DNA of 64,000 nt from Prolixibacteraceae bacterium UBA6029 (GCA_002429385.1 DIZL01000064.1:8997-72996), one strand, 5' to 3'; positions 33,925 to 43,384 are shown, counted from the stretch's first letter. Translations and numbers: made by a program. Notes: generated from the letters alone by a model not told the origin.

Positions 33925-35004
33925 ATGAGCGATATTCGAATTCTGGCCATCAATCCTGGTTCAACCTCCACAAAGTTTGCAGTTTACTTCGGAGAAGAAT
34001 GCAAGCTAAAAAAGACTTTGCGACACTCTATCGAAGAATTATCGCTTTATGACAATGTCATCGATCAGTTCGAATTCCGCAAAGGATTGATCATTGACTC
34101 GCTCGTTGAAGAAGGATTTGATGTCGATAAGATCAAATATATCATAGGCCGGGGCGGACTGACTTACTCCTTGAAATCAGGAGTTTACCTGGTGAATAAC
34201 AGGATGCTGGAACATGCCAGGGCCGGTATTTACGGTCAACATGCCAGTAATCTGGGTCCGCTCATCGCAGATTATATTGCACTGCAGATCCCGGGAGCAC
34301 GGGCTTTTATTGCCGATCCGGTGGTAACCGATGAATTGGAAGAAATTGCCCGCTTTTCAGGACATCCGGCTCTCGAACGCAGATCGATCTTTCATGCCTT
34401 GAATCAGAAGGCCACAGCCCGTCTTTATGCAAAGGAAACAGGACGTAAATATGAAAATCTAAACCTCATTGTAGCTCATCTTGGCGGTGGAATATCTGTT
34501 GGAGCTCATTGTAAGGGTAAAGTAATTGATGTAAATAATGCACTGGATGGGGAAGGCCCCTTCAGTCCTGAACGCAGCGGGACTTTGCCTGCCGGTCAGT
34601 TAATCGAACTTTGCTTCGGCAAGGTATACCAGAAAGACGAAATCCGCCGGATGGTCATTGGCGAAGGTGGCTATGTGGCTTATCTGGGGACCAACGATGC
34701 CATGGAAGTGGAACAACGCGCCAAGGATGGCGATATCCTGGCTATGAAGATTCAGGATGCCCTTGGATACCAGGTTGCCAAAGCAATCGGGGAAATGGCG
34801 GTTGTATTGAATGGTTATGTTGATGCGATTATACTTACCGGTGGTCTGGCCTACAGCCAATACCTGACCCAATACATCACCTCAAAAGTCGAATTCATTT
34901 CCGCGGTTCATATATATCCCGGAGAAGATGAACTGGAAGCCCTCGCAGCAAATGCCTTGAGAGTCGCTACAGGAGAAATTGAACCCCTGGAATATCCCAA
35001 TTAG
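33925..35004 (+). CDS. buk: Butyrate kinase (Buk)
   Basis: A 359-residue ASKHA-fold kinase. The N-terminal ILAINPGSTSTKFAVY (5-20), HLGGGISVGAH near 178 and ILTGGLAYS near 305 are typical of butyrate kinase, and the length fits Buk rather than AckA. It makes ATP from the acyl phosphate produced by Ptb. The two genes are 9 bp apart and certainly co-transcribed. Some family members prefer isobutyrate or other branched acids. Confidence 0.93.
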   Translation: MSDIRILAINPGSTSTKFAVYFGEECKLKKTLRHSIEELSLYDNVIDQFEFRKGLIIDSLVEEGFDVDKIKYIIGRGGLTYSLKSGVYLVNNRMLEHARAGIYGQHASNLGPLIADYIALQIPGARAFIADPVVTDELEEIARFSGHPALERRSIFHALNQKATARLYAKETGRKYENLNLIVAHLGGGISVGAHCKGKVIDVNNALDGEGPFSPERSGTLPAGQLIELCFGKVYQKDEIRRMVIGEGGYVAYLGTNDAMEVEQRAKDGDILAMKIQDALGYQVAKAIGEMAVVLNGYVDAIILTGGLAYSQYLTQYITSKVEFISAVHIYPGEDELEALAANALRVATGEIEPLEYPN

Positions 35005-35121
35005 TTCTGAATTGTTTAGGCCACCCATTAATTGCATTTTAAGTTGCAATAATTTACACCATGGATGAAAATCATAATAAAGATTTTTATCTTTATAGAC
35101 TAAACCACAATTCTCCAAGCC

Positions 35122-36399
35122 ATGAAAGGGTTCGCATTTTTGTTCTTACTTTCCATTCTGATCCTTCAGAACGCATTTGCCCAGCGTGAAAATGTCATAT
35201 CTGAGGAGTCTAAAGTTCCTGAATATCAGCTGCCGGATGTATTAACCCGGTTCAATGGCGGAAAGGTCTCAACTGCAAAAGACTGGGTTAAAAAACAACG
35301 TCCCGATATTCTGAAGCTTTTTACCGACGAGGTCTATGGAAAGGTTCCGGGAATTCAGAAAATTTCAGAAGTAAAAGTCTGGGAAACTTCGGATAATGCA
35401 GTGAATGATCTCGCAACACGTAAACAATTCTCACTGTTCTTCAAAAAAGGAAACCGTAACCTGGAAGTGAATGTATTAATGTATTTACCAAAAAATGCAC
35501 AGAAAGCGCCGGTTTTCCTGGCCTATAATTTTACCGGGAATCATACTGTTTATACTGATCCCAACATCCGTTTAACCGAATCATGGGTTGCGAATGATCC
35601 ATCTTTAGGCATCATCAATAATCAGGTGACCGAACAATCAAGGGCAACGGCTTCAAATGGCTGGCCGATTGAGAAAATAATCAGGTCGGGATATGGTTTG
35701 GTTACCCTTTATTACGGAGATGTTGATCCGGATAAAAATGATTTCTCTGACGGCATTGAGCCATTCTTTTATACGAAGAACCAAATCAAACCCCGGAGTA
35801 ATGAATGGGGTTCCATAGCGGCATGGGCATGGGGATTATCCAGGGTAATGGATTACCTTGAAAAAGATCCTGACGTTGATGCCAAAAAGGTAGCCGTTTT
35901 GGGCCATTCCAGATTGGGGAAAACAGCCTTATGGGCCGGGGCAACCGATCAGCGTTTTGCGATGGTCATCTCCAATGAATCGGGTTGCGGTGGCGCTGCT
36001 TTGTCGAAGCGTACTTATGGAGAAACGGTTGAGATCATCAATACTTCTTTCCCTTACTGGTTTTGCGATAATTTTAAGAAATACAATAACAGGGAAGATC
36101 TCCTATCGATTGATCAGCATATGTTACTGGCATTAATTGCCCCGCGTCCGTTATATGTGGCCAGCGCCGAAGATGACAAATGGGCCGATCCGAGGGGAGA
36201 ATTTCTTTCCGCTAAGTATGCATCCGCTGTTTACAAGTTGTTGGGCCTGGAAGGCCTTCCGGTTAAAGAAATGCCTGTTGTAAACCAACCGGTCATGGGC
36301 ACCATTGGTTACCATATCCGTACCGGGAAACATGGTCTGACCACCTATGACTGGGAACAATATATCCGCTTTGCCGATAAACATTTTAAGGAAAAGTAA
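35122..36399 (+). CDS. Exported CE15-like glucuronoyl esterase
   Basis: A 425-residue alpha/beta hydrolase with a signal peptide (hydrophobic to about residue 20, ending AFAQ). The nucleophile elbow AVLGHSRLGKTALW places the serine at 263. The GHSRxGK motif, the NESGCGGAAL segment near 287 and a histidine near residue 405 (HIRTGKHGL) match bacterial members of carbohydrate esterase family 15. That family cleaves the ester between glucuronoxylan and lignin alcohols. Many relatives are annotated acetylxylan esterase. Probably acts in the periplasm on plant polysaccharide debris. Confidence 0.82.
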   Translation: MKGFAFLFLLSILILQNAFAQRENVISEESKVPEYQLPDVLTRFNGGKVSTAKDWVKKQRPDILKLFTDEVYGKVPGIQKISEVKVWETSDNAVNDLATRKQFSLFFKKGNRNLEVNVLMYLPKNAQKAPVFLAYNFTGNHTVYTDPNIRLTESWVANDPSLGIINNQVTEQSRATASNGWPIEKIIRSGYGLVTLYYGDVDPDKNDFSDGIEPFFYTKNQIKPRSNEWGSIAAWAWGLSRVMDYLEKDPDVDAKKVAVLGHSRLGKTALWAGATDQRFAMVISNESGCGGAALSKRTYGETVEIINTSFPYWFCDNFKKYNNREDLLSIDQHMLLALIAPRPLYVASAEDDKWADPRGEFLSAKYASAVYKLLGLEGLPVKEMPVVNQPVMGTIGYHIRTGKHGLTTYDWEQYIRFADKHFKEK

Positions 36400-36430
36400 A
36401 CAAAGAAAAAAGGAAAGAGGAAAAAGGAAG
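36400..36430. repeat. Purine-rich spacer after the esterase gene
   Basis: A run of AAAAGGAAAGAGGAAAAAGG-type words, like those in the carA-carB gap. No terminator structure is seen. Confidence 0.45.
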
Positions 36431-36528
36431 TTCAGGCCTTCAACACTCTTTTCAGGATTGCACAGGATACGTTATACGGAGAATCTGCGTTCCTTTGAAT
36501 ACAGTAAGTTATTGATGAACCTAGAATC

Positions 36529-38004
36529 ATGAACAAACACTCTTTTTTAGCCTTTGACATTGGCGCTTCCAGCGGCCGGGCTATGCTTGGTACATTAGCA
36601 AACGATAAACTTGAATTGACAGAGGTGCATCGTTTTGTCAATCAGATGCAATTGATTAACGGCCATTATTTCTGGAATATATTCAGCCTGTTCAATGAAT
36701 TGAAGACCGGTTTGAAAAAGTGTATCAGGGAGTTTGGTATTCAGCCTGAATCCATCGGTATTGATACCTGGGGTGTCGATTTTGTCCATCTGAACAAGGA
36801 AGGTTTAATCCTTTCACTGCCTTTTGCCTACCGTGATTCACGCACAAATTCCTCTATGGAAGATTTGTTTCAGGTCATCCCGCAGGAAGAAGTGTATGCC
36901 CGGACGGGTATTCAGTTCATGCAATTCAATAGTTTATTCCAGTTGTTTTCAATGGTAAAGGATCAATCTTCCTTGCTTGAAATTACCGATACCATCCTTT
37001 TTATGCCTGATGCACTGAATTATTTGTTCTCAGGAATAAAAAAGAGCGAATTCTCGATTGCCAGTACCAGCCAGATGATTGTTCCCGGTACCTGCAAATG
37101 GAATTATGAACTGATCGAAAAGGCCGGAATCCCTACGAACATTCTTCAGAAAATCATTTTGCCGGGAACCATTCTGGGCGACATACAGGATGAGGTTGCC
37201 AATGAAACCGGTAGCAAGCCGGTTCCTGTAATTGCGGTGGCGGGCCACGATACAGGTTCAGCCATCGTTTCGGTGCCCAGTACCCTGAATAATTTTGTGT
37301 ACCTTAGTTCAGGGACATGGTCAATTATGGGTATTGAAAGTGAACATCCGATAATATCCGAACAGACGCATCAATTAAACTTCACTAATGAAGGTGGGGT
37401 AGAAGGCACAACAAGGTTCCTGAAAAATATCATGGGCATGTGGCTGATTCAGGAAACTCAACGAATCTGGGCTGATCAGGGTATAACCTATACCTGGCCT
37501 GGAATGGTTGAATTGGCCAGTAATTCTCAACCGTTTAAGTTTCTGATCAATCCTGATGATCCTATGTTTTTGAATCCGAGGGATATGACTCTTGCGGTAC
37601 GCGATTTTTGCTATCAGACGGCCCAGGGCACCCCGCAAAATCATGGCGAACTTATCCGTTGTATTTACGACAGTCTGGCCTTAAAATACCGTTATACGCT
37701 TGAACAAATAAAGGAAATTTCCAATCAGCCTATTGAAGTCATCCATATTATTGGTGGTGGGGCCAATAATCATTTTCTGAATCAGCTTACGTCCGATGCT
37801 ACCGGGTTAAAAGTGGTTGCAGGCCCCACAGAGGCCACCGCCATAGGTAATATTCTCATTCAGGCTAAATCGCTGGGATATGTGGACTCGGTAAAAGAGA
37901 TCCGCCGGATCATTGCCGGTTCATTTGAGCTGGTCCAATTTATTCCATCTGATGAACTCGATTGGGATAGCGCTTACAAGCGCTATCTTGAAATAATGGT
38001 TTAG
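36529..38004 (+). CDS. rhaB: Rhamnulokinase (RhaB)
   Basis: A 491-residue FGGY-family sugar kinase that phosphorylates L-rhamnulose. The N-terminal FLAFDIGASSGRAMLG (6-21) is the phosphate-binding segment typical of RhaB. IDTWGVDFV near 78, GHDTGSAIVSVP near 237 and the adenosine-binding IIGGGANNHFLNQL near 405 follow. The other rha genes are not in the window, so rhaB stands apart here, next to a pectin/xylan-type esterase. It ends overlapping the convergent TonB-like gene by 4 bp. Confidence 0.93.
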   Translation: MNKHSFLAFDIGASSGRAMLGTLANDKLELTEVHRFVNQMQLINGHYFWNIFSLFNELKTGLKKCIREFGIQPESIGIDTWGVDFVHLNKEGLILSLPFAYRDSRTNSSMEDLFQVIPQEEVYARTGIQFMQFNSLFQLFSMVKDQSSLLEITDTILFMPDALNYLFSGIKKSEFSIASTSQMIVPGTCKWNYELIEKAGIPTNILQKIILPGTILGDIQDEVANETGSKPVPVIAVAGHDTGSAIVSVPSTLNNFVYLSSGTWSIMGIESEHPIISEQTHQLNFTNEGGVEGTTRFLKNIMGMWLIQETQRIWADQGITYTWPGMVELASNSQPFKFLINPDDPMFLNPRDMTLAVRDFCYQTAQGTPQNHGELIRCIYDSLALKYRYTLEQIKEISNQPIEVIHIIGGGANNHFLNQLTSDATGLKVVAGPTEATAIGNILIQAKSLGYVDSVKEIRRIIAGSFELVQFIPSDELDWDSAYKRYLEIMV

Positions 38005-38900
38005 AAAGAATAGTTAAACGTACCTTTACCCAACTCGGCAGATTCAAAATGATGCTCTTGATAAATAAAGTTTATAGGGTAGACCTGAAAATAACGTACA
38101 TTCTGGTTATTTAATTTGGCCGGAGTCCATTCGCCCACCAAGTTTGCAAATGATTCAACAGCAACGTTATTGATGTTCGGTCCCAGTCCTTTCAGGATTC
38201 TAAAACCGTCAATCCGTCCTTTCTCCGTAACTACAAACCCAATAATTAGTGATCCATTAATAGCTGACAAATCAATTCCGGCATCTTTGAAGCTTTGGAG
38301 CAGGTGCTGATGCAGCACTTTCGTCCCAGGCAGAAATCCAGGTTCAGTATCCACCGAATAGAAGATGTTGTCTATATATTTCTCCCCGTCTTCTGTCCAG
38401 TTTTGATTCGAAATAAGTTCATTCTTATTGTATACCGATATAGATTTTTTCTGGCCGTTTTGGAAAAATTCAGTAACCTCTCCCTGAAGAGTTAGCGGAA
38501 ACTTTGTAAGTGAATTTCCTATCCGGATAACCTGATCTTTATGGATATCTTTAAACCTGAAAGTACCATCTGCAAGGGGATAATAAATCCTGGTTACCAA
38601 CTCCGATTCGCCCTTTTCGTTATTGCTCCGGATGTGGTAGGTTGAATCGTTCACCTTAGTGAGTTTCTCTGAATAGACCTTTTTCCATTTGGAATCCTGA
38701 AGTGCCAATGATTGCACAATGGTTTCCGATGCTGATTTAATGCGTGTTTTCTGGATTATATCGGCATTTTCGATGGTGGTCAGCTTACCGTTTTTGCCGA
38801 TATAAACGGTAGATACTTTCTGAGAGAAAGCTGTAGCAGATATCAAGTAAAAGCTTAATAACAGAATTATGCTGGTGGTATTCAGGTGTTTTGTCTTCAT
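38001..38900 (-). CDS. Exported protein with a TonB C-terminal-like domain
   Basis: About 299 residues from the start at 38900, chosen because a good signal peptide begins there (MKTKHLNTTSIILLLSFYL, ending TAFSQ); the frame continues 21 codons further upstream without a signal. The middle (about 100-190) resembles antitoxin MORN-like text-repeat proteins (GEVTEFFQNGQKKSISVYNK). The C terminus, with SLIIGFVVTEKGRIDGFRIL and VGEWTPAKLNNQNV, matches the TonB energy-transducer C-terminal domain. It lacks an N-terminal membrane anchor of true TonB, so a periplasmic role is more likely than energy transduction. Confidence 0.72.
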   Translation of the reverse strand: MKTKHLNTTSIILLLSFYLISATAFSQKVSTVYIGKNGKLTTIENADIIQKTRIKSASETIVQSLALQDSKWKKVYSEKLTKVNDSTYHIRSNNEKGESELVTRIYYPLADGTFRFKDIHKDQVIRIGNSLTKFPLTLQGEVTEFFQNGQKKSISVYNKNELISNQNWTEDGEKYIDNIFYSVDTEPGFLPGTKVLHQHLLQSFKDAGIDLSAINGSLIIGFVVTEKGRIDGFRILKGLGPNINNVAVESFANLVGEWTPAKLNNQNVRYFQVYPINFIYQEHHFESAELGKGTFNYSF

Positions 38901-38963
38901 TGGTCTACGTTTCAGTATGATGTGTACGTCAGGTATCGTTTTTATGATCTGTAAAGATAACAA

Positions 38964-39891
38964 TTGTTCGCTTGATTCAAATGAAAGATCGAATTACAAA
39001 TCGTGTTAATGATGTAACATTTAAAACATTTAATCCTGAACTTGAACGATCCGTAATAGTATGTCCTCCATGTTTCATTAAAACTATTCAATGACAAGAT
39101 TGGATGGACTTCCAAACTGAAAAATCAATATCCATTGAACCCTACGACTGCAAAATCTTAACGTTCGATTTGTAAACTATTGTATTTCTATCCCGAATTT
39201 GGTTCTTAATATTTTCTTATCCGAACTGCATCAAAACAGTATCAGGTCTGGACTCGTTCCTTATGATTTGATTTATGTTTGTTTTCTATCTGTATTTAAA
39301 CCTAAAAATATACACAGATAGAACACAGATAGAAGTCAGATAATAAGGAGCGGGTATAAGCCTGAGGATGGACTGATAGTGATTTGATATGGTTTGGATG
39401 AGATGCGAACCAGGATAAATGTCTGAACACGATTAAATGATTACGGGATGGACAAGATTAAAATAGTAAATAAGTTATACTCTGGGTTTTGTTGAGCTTT
39501 CCAGTTTTCAGAGGAATGTATTCACTGTAACAGAGATTTTATTAAATGTATCATACTGTTTTAAAGTAAGTTAAATATCCCTAACCAATACCATTCATTT
39601 CTATGGTCTATTCATCAGGTGACTTTAAGTCTTTTATGAATAAGTATCACTATGCAAAACATACCATATGGACGCAAAATTCACCAATTCCTTGTTCTGC
39701 AGCGGTATCGTACTTACATTTATGAAATAAATGTTGTATAAGGAGTTTCACGGGCAAATTCAAGAGAGAAAGACTTTTAATAGAGCCTGTTTTCAGGAAT
39801 AATATGATACTTCCCAATAATTGGATAGCAAGTTCTATATAATGTGTATATCGAACTCAGGTATTTGATTTATAATTTGTACATTTGAAAT
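38964..39891. other. Long gene-free region with a repeat element
   Basis: No convincing gene. It holds the inverted-repeat element at 39243-39363 (listed separately). The remainder is AT-rich with no terminator or promoter I can support, apart from a TACATTTG box at 39880-39887 that lies too close to the next start for a normal leader. Confidence 0.5.
39243..39363. repeat. Inverted-repeat element built of 11-bp units (locus 2)
   Basis: Left flank GGTCTGGACTCGTTCCTTAT faces right flank ATAAGGAGCGGGTATAAGCC as an imperfect inverted repeat. Between them TTCTATCTGT faces ACACAGATAGA, ACACAGATAGA and GTCAGATA in 11-bp steps. The left flank also resembles 61748-61777 of locus 3 (TCAGGGATCGCG, TTATGATC). 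Confidence 0.7.
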
Positions 39892-40131
39892 ATGGATTGG
39901 AGATTTTACATAGAATCAAACGACCTGATTTTGATAGGGAAACCTGTAATAAAGGGAACTCGTCTATCGGTGGAGCATATCATCAATTTGTTTGCATCTG
40001 GTTGGACGGAACAACAAATTCTCGATAATTATCCACGACTTTCGAAAGAGAGCTTACAGGCAGTTTTTGGGTATATTCAAGAATTTCTAAAGGATGGATT
40101 ATTTTATAATGAACCATTAAGATCGGCTTGA
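39892..40131 (+). CDS. DUF433 antitoxin-like protein
   Basis: A 79-residue DUF433-family protein. The core IGKPVIKGTRLSVEHIIN (16-33), followed by ASGWTEQQILDNYPRLS, is the family signature and forms a small winged-helix DNA-binding fold. DUF433 genes are usually paired with DUF5615 genes, as here; the stop codon overlaps the next start (TGATG). It is the probable antitoxin and operon repressor. Confidence 0.88.
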   Translation: MDWRFYIESNDLILIGKPVIKGTRLSVEHIINLFASGWTEQQILDNYPRLSKESLQAVFGYIQEFLKDGLFYNEPLRSA

Positions 40132-40484
40132 TGAAACTACTCGCTAATGAAAATTTCCCGATATCAAGTGTCAGAATATTAGCGAATGCAGGATATGATA
40201 TTATTGCTGTTGGTAAGGATTTTGCCGGAATTCTTGACAGTGAAGTTATCGAATTGGCAATCGAGGAAAATAGAACAATTATTACTTTTGACAGGGATTA
40301 TGGAGAACTCATTTTTAAGAAAGGGTATAAACCTCACGCAGGTATAATATATTTAAGATGGGATAATTTTCAACCTAACGAACCAGGCGAGTATTTAATA
40401 GAATTGTTTAAATCACAAGATATTAAATACGAATGTATGTTGACTGTTGTTGGATTAGATCATATACGGCAGAGGAAATATTAG
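40131..40484 (+). CDS. DUF5615 PIN-like toxin candidate
   Basis: A 117-residue protein of the DUF5615 (Mut7-C-like) PIN family. Conserved acidic positions are visible in LLANENFP (4-11), GILDSEVIELA (32-42) and ITFDRDYGELIF (51-62), which correspond to the metal-binding residues of PIN RNases. The start is taken at the ATG at 40131, overlapping the DUF433 stop by one base; a TTG one codon earlier is less likely. Pairing with DUF433 indicates a type II toxin-antitoxin module. RNase activity is inferred from the fold family. Confidence 0.85.
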   Translation: MKLLANENFPISSVRILANAGYDIIAVGKDFAGILDSEVIELAIEENRTIITFDRDYGELIFKKGYKPHAGIIYLRWDNFQPNEPGEYLIELFKSQDIKYECMLTVVGLDHIRQRKY

Positions 40485-40550
40485 AAATCCGGCAAATGAA
40501 TTGAGTTTCTAAATGGTTTAATTCATTACTCGATCTCTGCTTTTAAGGAA

Positions 40551-40590
40551 TAAAAAAAACCTTGCCGTTTTGCACAACAAGGTTTTGTAT
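40551..40590 (-). terminator. Terminator after floA
   Basis: On the minus strand AAAACCTTG pairs with CAAGGTTTT and is followed by a T-run, about 20 bp beyond the floA stop at 40607. Confidence 0.8.
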
Positions 40591-40606
40591 TTTGAGTTAT
40601 TGAGGT

Positions 40607-41593
40607 CTATTTTTTCTTCTTATTCTGTTCCTCGGCTGAGATTGATTCACGCATGGAGGTGTCGGCCATGATGTTTTTGTATTTCATGTAATCCATTATG
40701 CCTAAATTTCCGTTTCGGAAGGCTTCGGCAATGGCCATTGGGATTTGTGCTTCAGCGTCAATAACTTTGGCGCGTGCTTCCTGTGCTTTTGCTTTCATTT
40801 CCTGCTCCAGCGCAACTGCCATGGCACGGCGCTCTTCGGCTTTGGCCTGGGCGATGTTTTTATCGGCTTCAGCCTGATCCATCTGCAATCCTGCGCCAAT
40901 GTTTTTGCCGATATCAATGTCGGCAATGTCAATAGAAAGTATTTCAAAGGCGGTTCCTGCGTCCAGACCTTTACCCAAAACAACTTTGGATATTGAATCC
41001 GGATTTTCGAGCACGGCTTTGTGGGTATGCGACGATCCAATGGAGGATACAATACCTTCGCCAACGCGTGCGAGCACTGTTTCCTCACCGGCCCCTCCAA
41101 CCAATTGCTTGATGTTAGCACGAACGGTGACCCTGGCCCTGCAGATCAGCTGAATACCGTCCTTGGCAACTGCAGCAACCGGAGGGGTATCAATGACCTT
41201 GGGGTTTACCGACATTTGTACGGCCTGAAAAACATCACGACCTGCAAGGTCGATGGCAGTAGCCATTTTAAATGAAAGTTCGATATTGGCTTTTTGGGCA
41301 GAAACGAGAGCATGAACCACTTTTTCGACATGACCTCCGGCCAGAAAGTGAGCCTCAAGTTCGTCACGGTTAAGTACCAGGCCTGCTTTTGTACCTTCAA
41401 TCAATGCGCGCACGATGACTGATGGGGGAACTTTTCGGAAACGCATCAGGAAGAGCTGTAACAGGGAAATGCGAACATCGGAAACTAGCGCCGAAAACCA
41501 AAGTCCGACAGGGATGTAATACAAAATGATGATCAATAGAATGAAAATTCCGGCGATCAGTCCAAATACTCCAAGTCCATAAATTTGATCCAT
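40607..41593 (-). CDS. floA: Flotillin-like protein FloA
   Basis: A 328-residue membrane scaffold protein. One N-terminal membrane helix (GLGVFGLIAGIFILLIIIL, about 6-25) is followed by a PHB-like domain and a long helical region rich in A/E/K (KAEERRAMAVALEQEMKAKA, about 248-270). The sequence matches the UPF0365/FloA group. Flotillins organise lipid microdomains. Its start overlaps the end of the NfeD-like gene, the usual partner. Confidence 0.93.
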   Translation of the reverse strand: MDQIYGLGVFGLIAGIFILLIIILYYIPVGLWFSALVSDVRISLLQLFLMRFRKVPPSVIVRALIEGTKAGLVLNRDELEAHFLAGGHVEKVVHALVSAQKANIELSFKMATAIDLAGRDVFQAVQMSVNPKVIDTPPVAAVAKDGIQLICRARVTVRANIKQLVGGAGEETVLARVGEGIVSSIGSSHTHKAVLENPDSISKVVLGKGLDAGTAFEILSIDIADIDIGKNIGAGLQMDQAEADKNIAQAKAEERRAMAVALEQEMKAKAQEARAKVIDAEAQIPMAIAEAFRNGNLGIMDYMKYKNIMADTSMRESISAEEQNKKKK

Positions 41594-42066
41594 TATTCAA
41601 AGTTTAAAGGTTCAACTGTTATTTGAGATTTTTCGATTTGAATGATTCTGACTTTCTCTCCCGGATTCACAAAAGTGCCTGTCGAGCGTACTTCAACCAC
41701 CTCATTGTTAACCTTTATCTTGCCCATGGGTGCAAGCCTTCCAATGGTTACACCAATATCGCCTATATTGACTTTTTCGTGATTTATTTCGTTGGCTACA
41801 CCGTGGAGTACAGCTTTAAGGACCATTTTTTTACCGCTCTTTCCCTTGAACAACAGAACAATGATAGTTGGAGCGACAATCAGAATAAATGCCAATATCA
41901 AAAAACCAATCGTATTGCCGTAACTGCTGAACGCCAGGTAAGTGCTGTAAGCAAATAGTAGTAAACCACCAAGACCGGCAATGGTTATCCCGGGTAAAAT
42001 GGTGAACTCGATCATTAATAGAACAATGCCAAGAATGATGAGGAATAAAATGATGATGATGTTCAT
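41593..42066 (-). CDS. NfeD-like membrane protein
   Basis: A 157-residue protein with two or three membrane helices at the N terminus (about 2-80) and a C-terminal OB-fold NfeD domain (IGVTIGRLAPMGKIKVNNE, then RSTGTFVNPGEKVRI). It is the short form without protease domain. The stop overlaps the floA start (TAATG), a coupling typical for nfeD-flotillin pairs. It probably interacts with FloA in the membrane. Confidence 0.88.
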   Translation of the reverse strand: MNIIIILFLIILGIVLLMIEFTILPGITIAGLGGLLLFAYSTYLAFSSYGNTIGFLILAFILIVAPTIIVLLFKGKSGKKMVLKAVLHGVANEINHEKVNIGDIGVTIGRLAPMGKIKVNNEVVEVRSTGTFVNPGEKVRIIQIEKSQITVEPLNFE

Positions 42067-42075
42067 AGGTACGAA

Positions 42076-42357
42076 TTAATCAATGGTTGCTTTGAGCCCT
42101 TTTTGCACCAGAGCATTTTTCATTGGTCTAAGATACGATAAACTTCCGTTTTTAATATCACATTTTCCTTTATAATGCACCATAAGTGTACATTGTTCGG
42201 CCTGAAGAACATCGTGTTCACAAATATCGATTAATGCACTGATCACATAATCAAAAGTGTGATAGTCATCGTTGTGCAAAACCAGGATCCGTTCCTTTTT
42301 GCTTTGTGGCTCCTGTTCTTCATTCTTTTCCTTCTGTGGGGATTCTTTTGATGTCAT
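42076..42357 (-). CDS. clpS: ClpS adaptor
   Basis: A 93-residue adaptor of the ClpAP protease. A charged, flexible N terminus of about 22 residues is followed by the ClpS fold: VLHNDDYHTFDYVI near 26-39, then the helix ending QCTLMVHYKGKCDI. The usual VH-G[KR] segment is recognisable. ClpS delivers N-degron substrates. It lies between the NfeD-like gene and a SPOR-domain gene and overlaps the latter by one base. Confidence 0.9.
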   Translation of the reverse strand: MTSKESPQKEKNEEQEPQSKKERILVLHNDDYHTFDYVISALIDICEHDVLQAEQCTLMVHYKGKCDIKNGSLSYLRPMKNALVQKGLKATID

Positions 42358-43241
42358 TATTCATTGTTTAATTTTCTGGCGTCAGCCACAGTTATTTTTT
42401 TCCCGTTCCGATAGGCTTCAACAATTGCATTTTTTACGCCTTCCTGTTTAACCTGGTTTTGAAGTGTAACCGCTTCGGCATACTTATTTAAACTTCCTGT
42501 CGTATAAATGGTAAATCCTTTTTCATCCTTGTAGTTTTCTATTTTTCGCAGTATTGAAAGTTTTTTTATCAGTTTAGCTGCTGAATCAGGTACTTTCGAT
42601 TTGTACGAACCGATCTGTATTTTATAAACAATTCCACTTGATTCTTCAGTTTTTGTTTCAGCCGGTGTGGGCTTTGAACCGTAAAAAATAATAGTATCCG
42701 GTATTTCCTTTTTGGGGAGTATTGTGTGCTTGGTCTGCGATTGGTTAACCAGCAGGATACTATCCCTATAGGCTTTAATTTTCTCCTGAAACTTTGCTGT
42801 TTCATCAGCTGTGGCCGATTGCCAATATTGATTTTCTATTATTCGGGCCTTCTCGTAAAGAGTTGGGATTTCTTCGTTTAATGCGATGGCTTGAGCTTCA
42901 TCCTTTAAAATCAGGGCTGAAATCGTTTCTTTTTGATCGTTTAAAGCGTTGGCATAGATTCTCCTTAAACTGTCAGTTTGTTCAGAAAGTCTGTTGACTT
43001 CCTTATCTTTCAGCCATGCCTGAATAAATAGTTTTTTAGATTCATTTTTCACAAAATGGCTGATACTAAAGTAGCTAATTTCAGCATTGATATGGAAATC
43101 GATTTTGTTACCCTTCATTTGCTTTGGGATAATAAGTTCAGGATCCTGATTGCCGGCAAATAAATAGCTGGATCCAATTGTAAACAAAAGGAGAATAATA
43201 CTTGTTTTTATGCTTGTTTTAGATAGGATTAACATATTCAA
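42357..43241 (-). CDS. Exported SPOR-domain protein
   Basis: A 294-residue protein with a signal peptide (hydrophobic about 10-30, ending LFAG). The middle is helical and charged, and the C terminus (residues about 210-285) is a SPOR domain (YKIQIGSYKSKVP then FTIYTTGSLNKYAEAV). SPOR domains bind denuded peptidoglycan at division sites. It is the first gene of the minus-strand group leading to clpS and floA, but the genes need not be related in function. Confidence 0.8.
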   Translation of the reverse strand: MNMLILSKTSIKTSIILLLFTIGSSYLFAGNQDPELIIPKQMKGNKIDFHINAEISYFSISHFVKNESKKLFIQAWLKDKEVNRLSEQTDSLRRIYANALNDQKETISALILKDEAQAIALNEEIPTLYEKARIIENQYWQSATADETAKFQEKIKAYRDSILLVNQSQTKHTILPKKEIPDTIIFYGSKPTPAETKTEESSGIVYKIQIGSYKSKVPDSAAKLIKKLSILRKIENYKDEKGFTIYTTGSLNKYAEAVTLQNQVKQEGVKNAIVEAYRNGKKITVADARKLNNE

Positions 43242-43356
43242 TGCCTAATTGATTCGGCTTTAAAATTACAAAAAATGTACCAAGCTTTTCGTATAAATGG
43301 TCTTGTTTATTTTACTAACAACGTTTTATACAGCCAATTTATATCATTATTTCAAG

Positions 43357-43364
43357 TATATTTG
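43357..43364 (+). promoter_or_regulatory. -7 box (TATATTTG) of bcp-recA
   Basis: TATATTTG matches TAnnTTTG, 20 bp upstream of the bcp start. No -33 TTTG at standard spacing. Confidence 0.45.
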
Positions 43365-43384
43365 TCTAACTTAATACATTCAAG

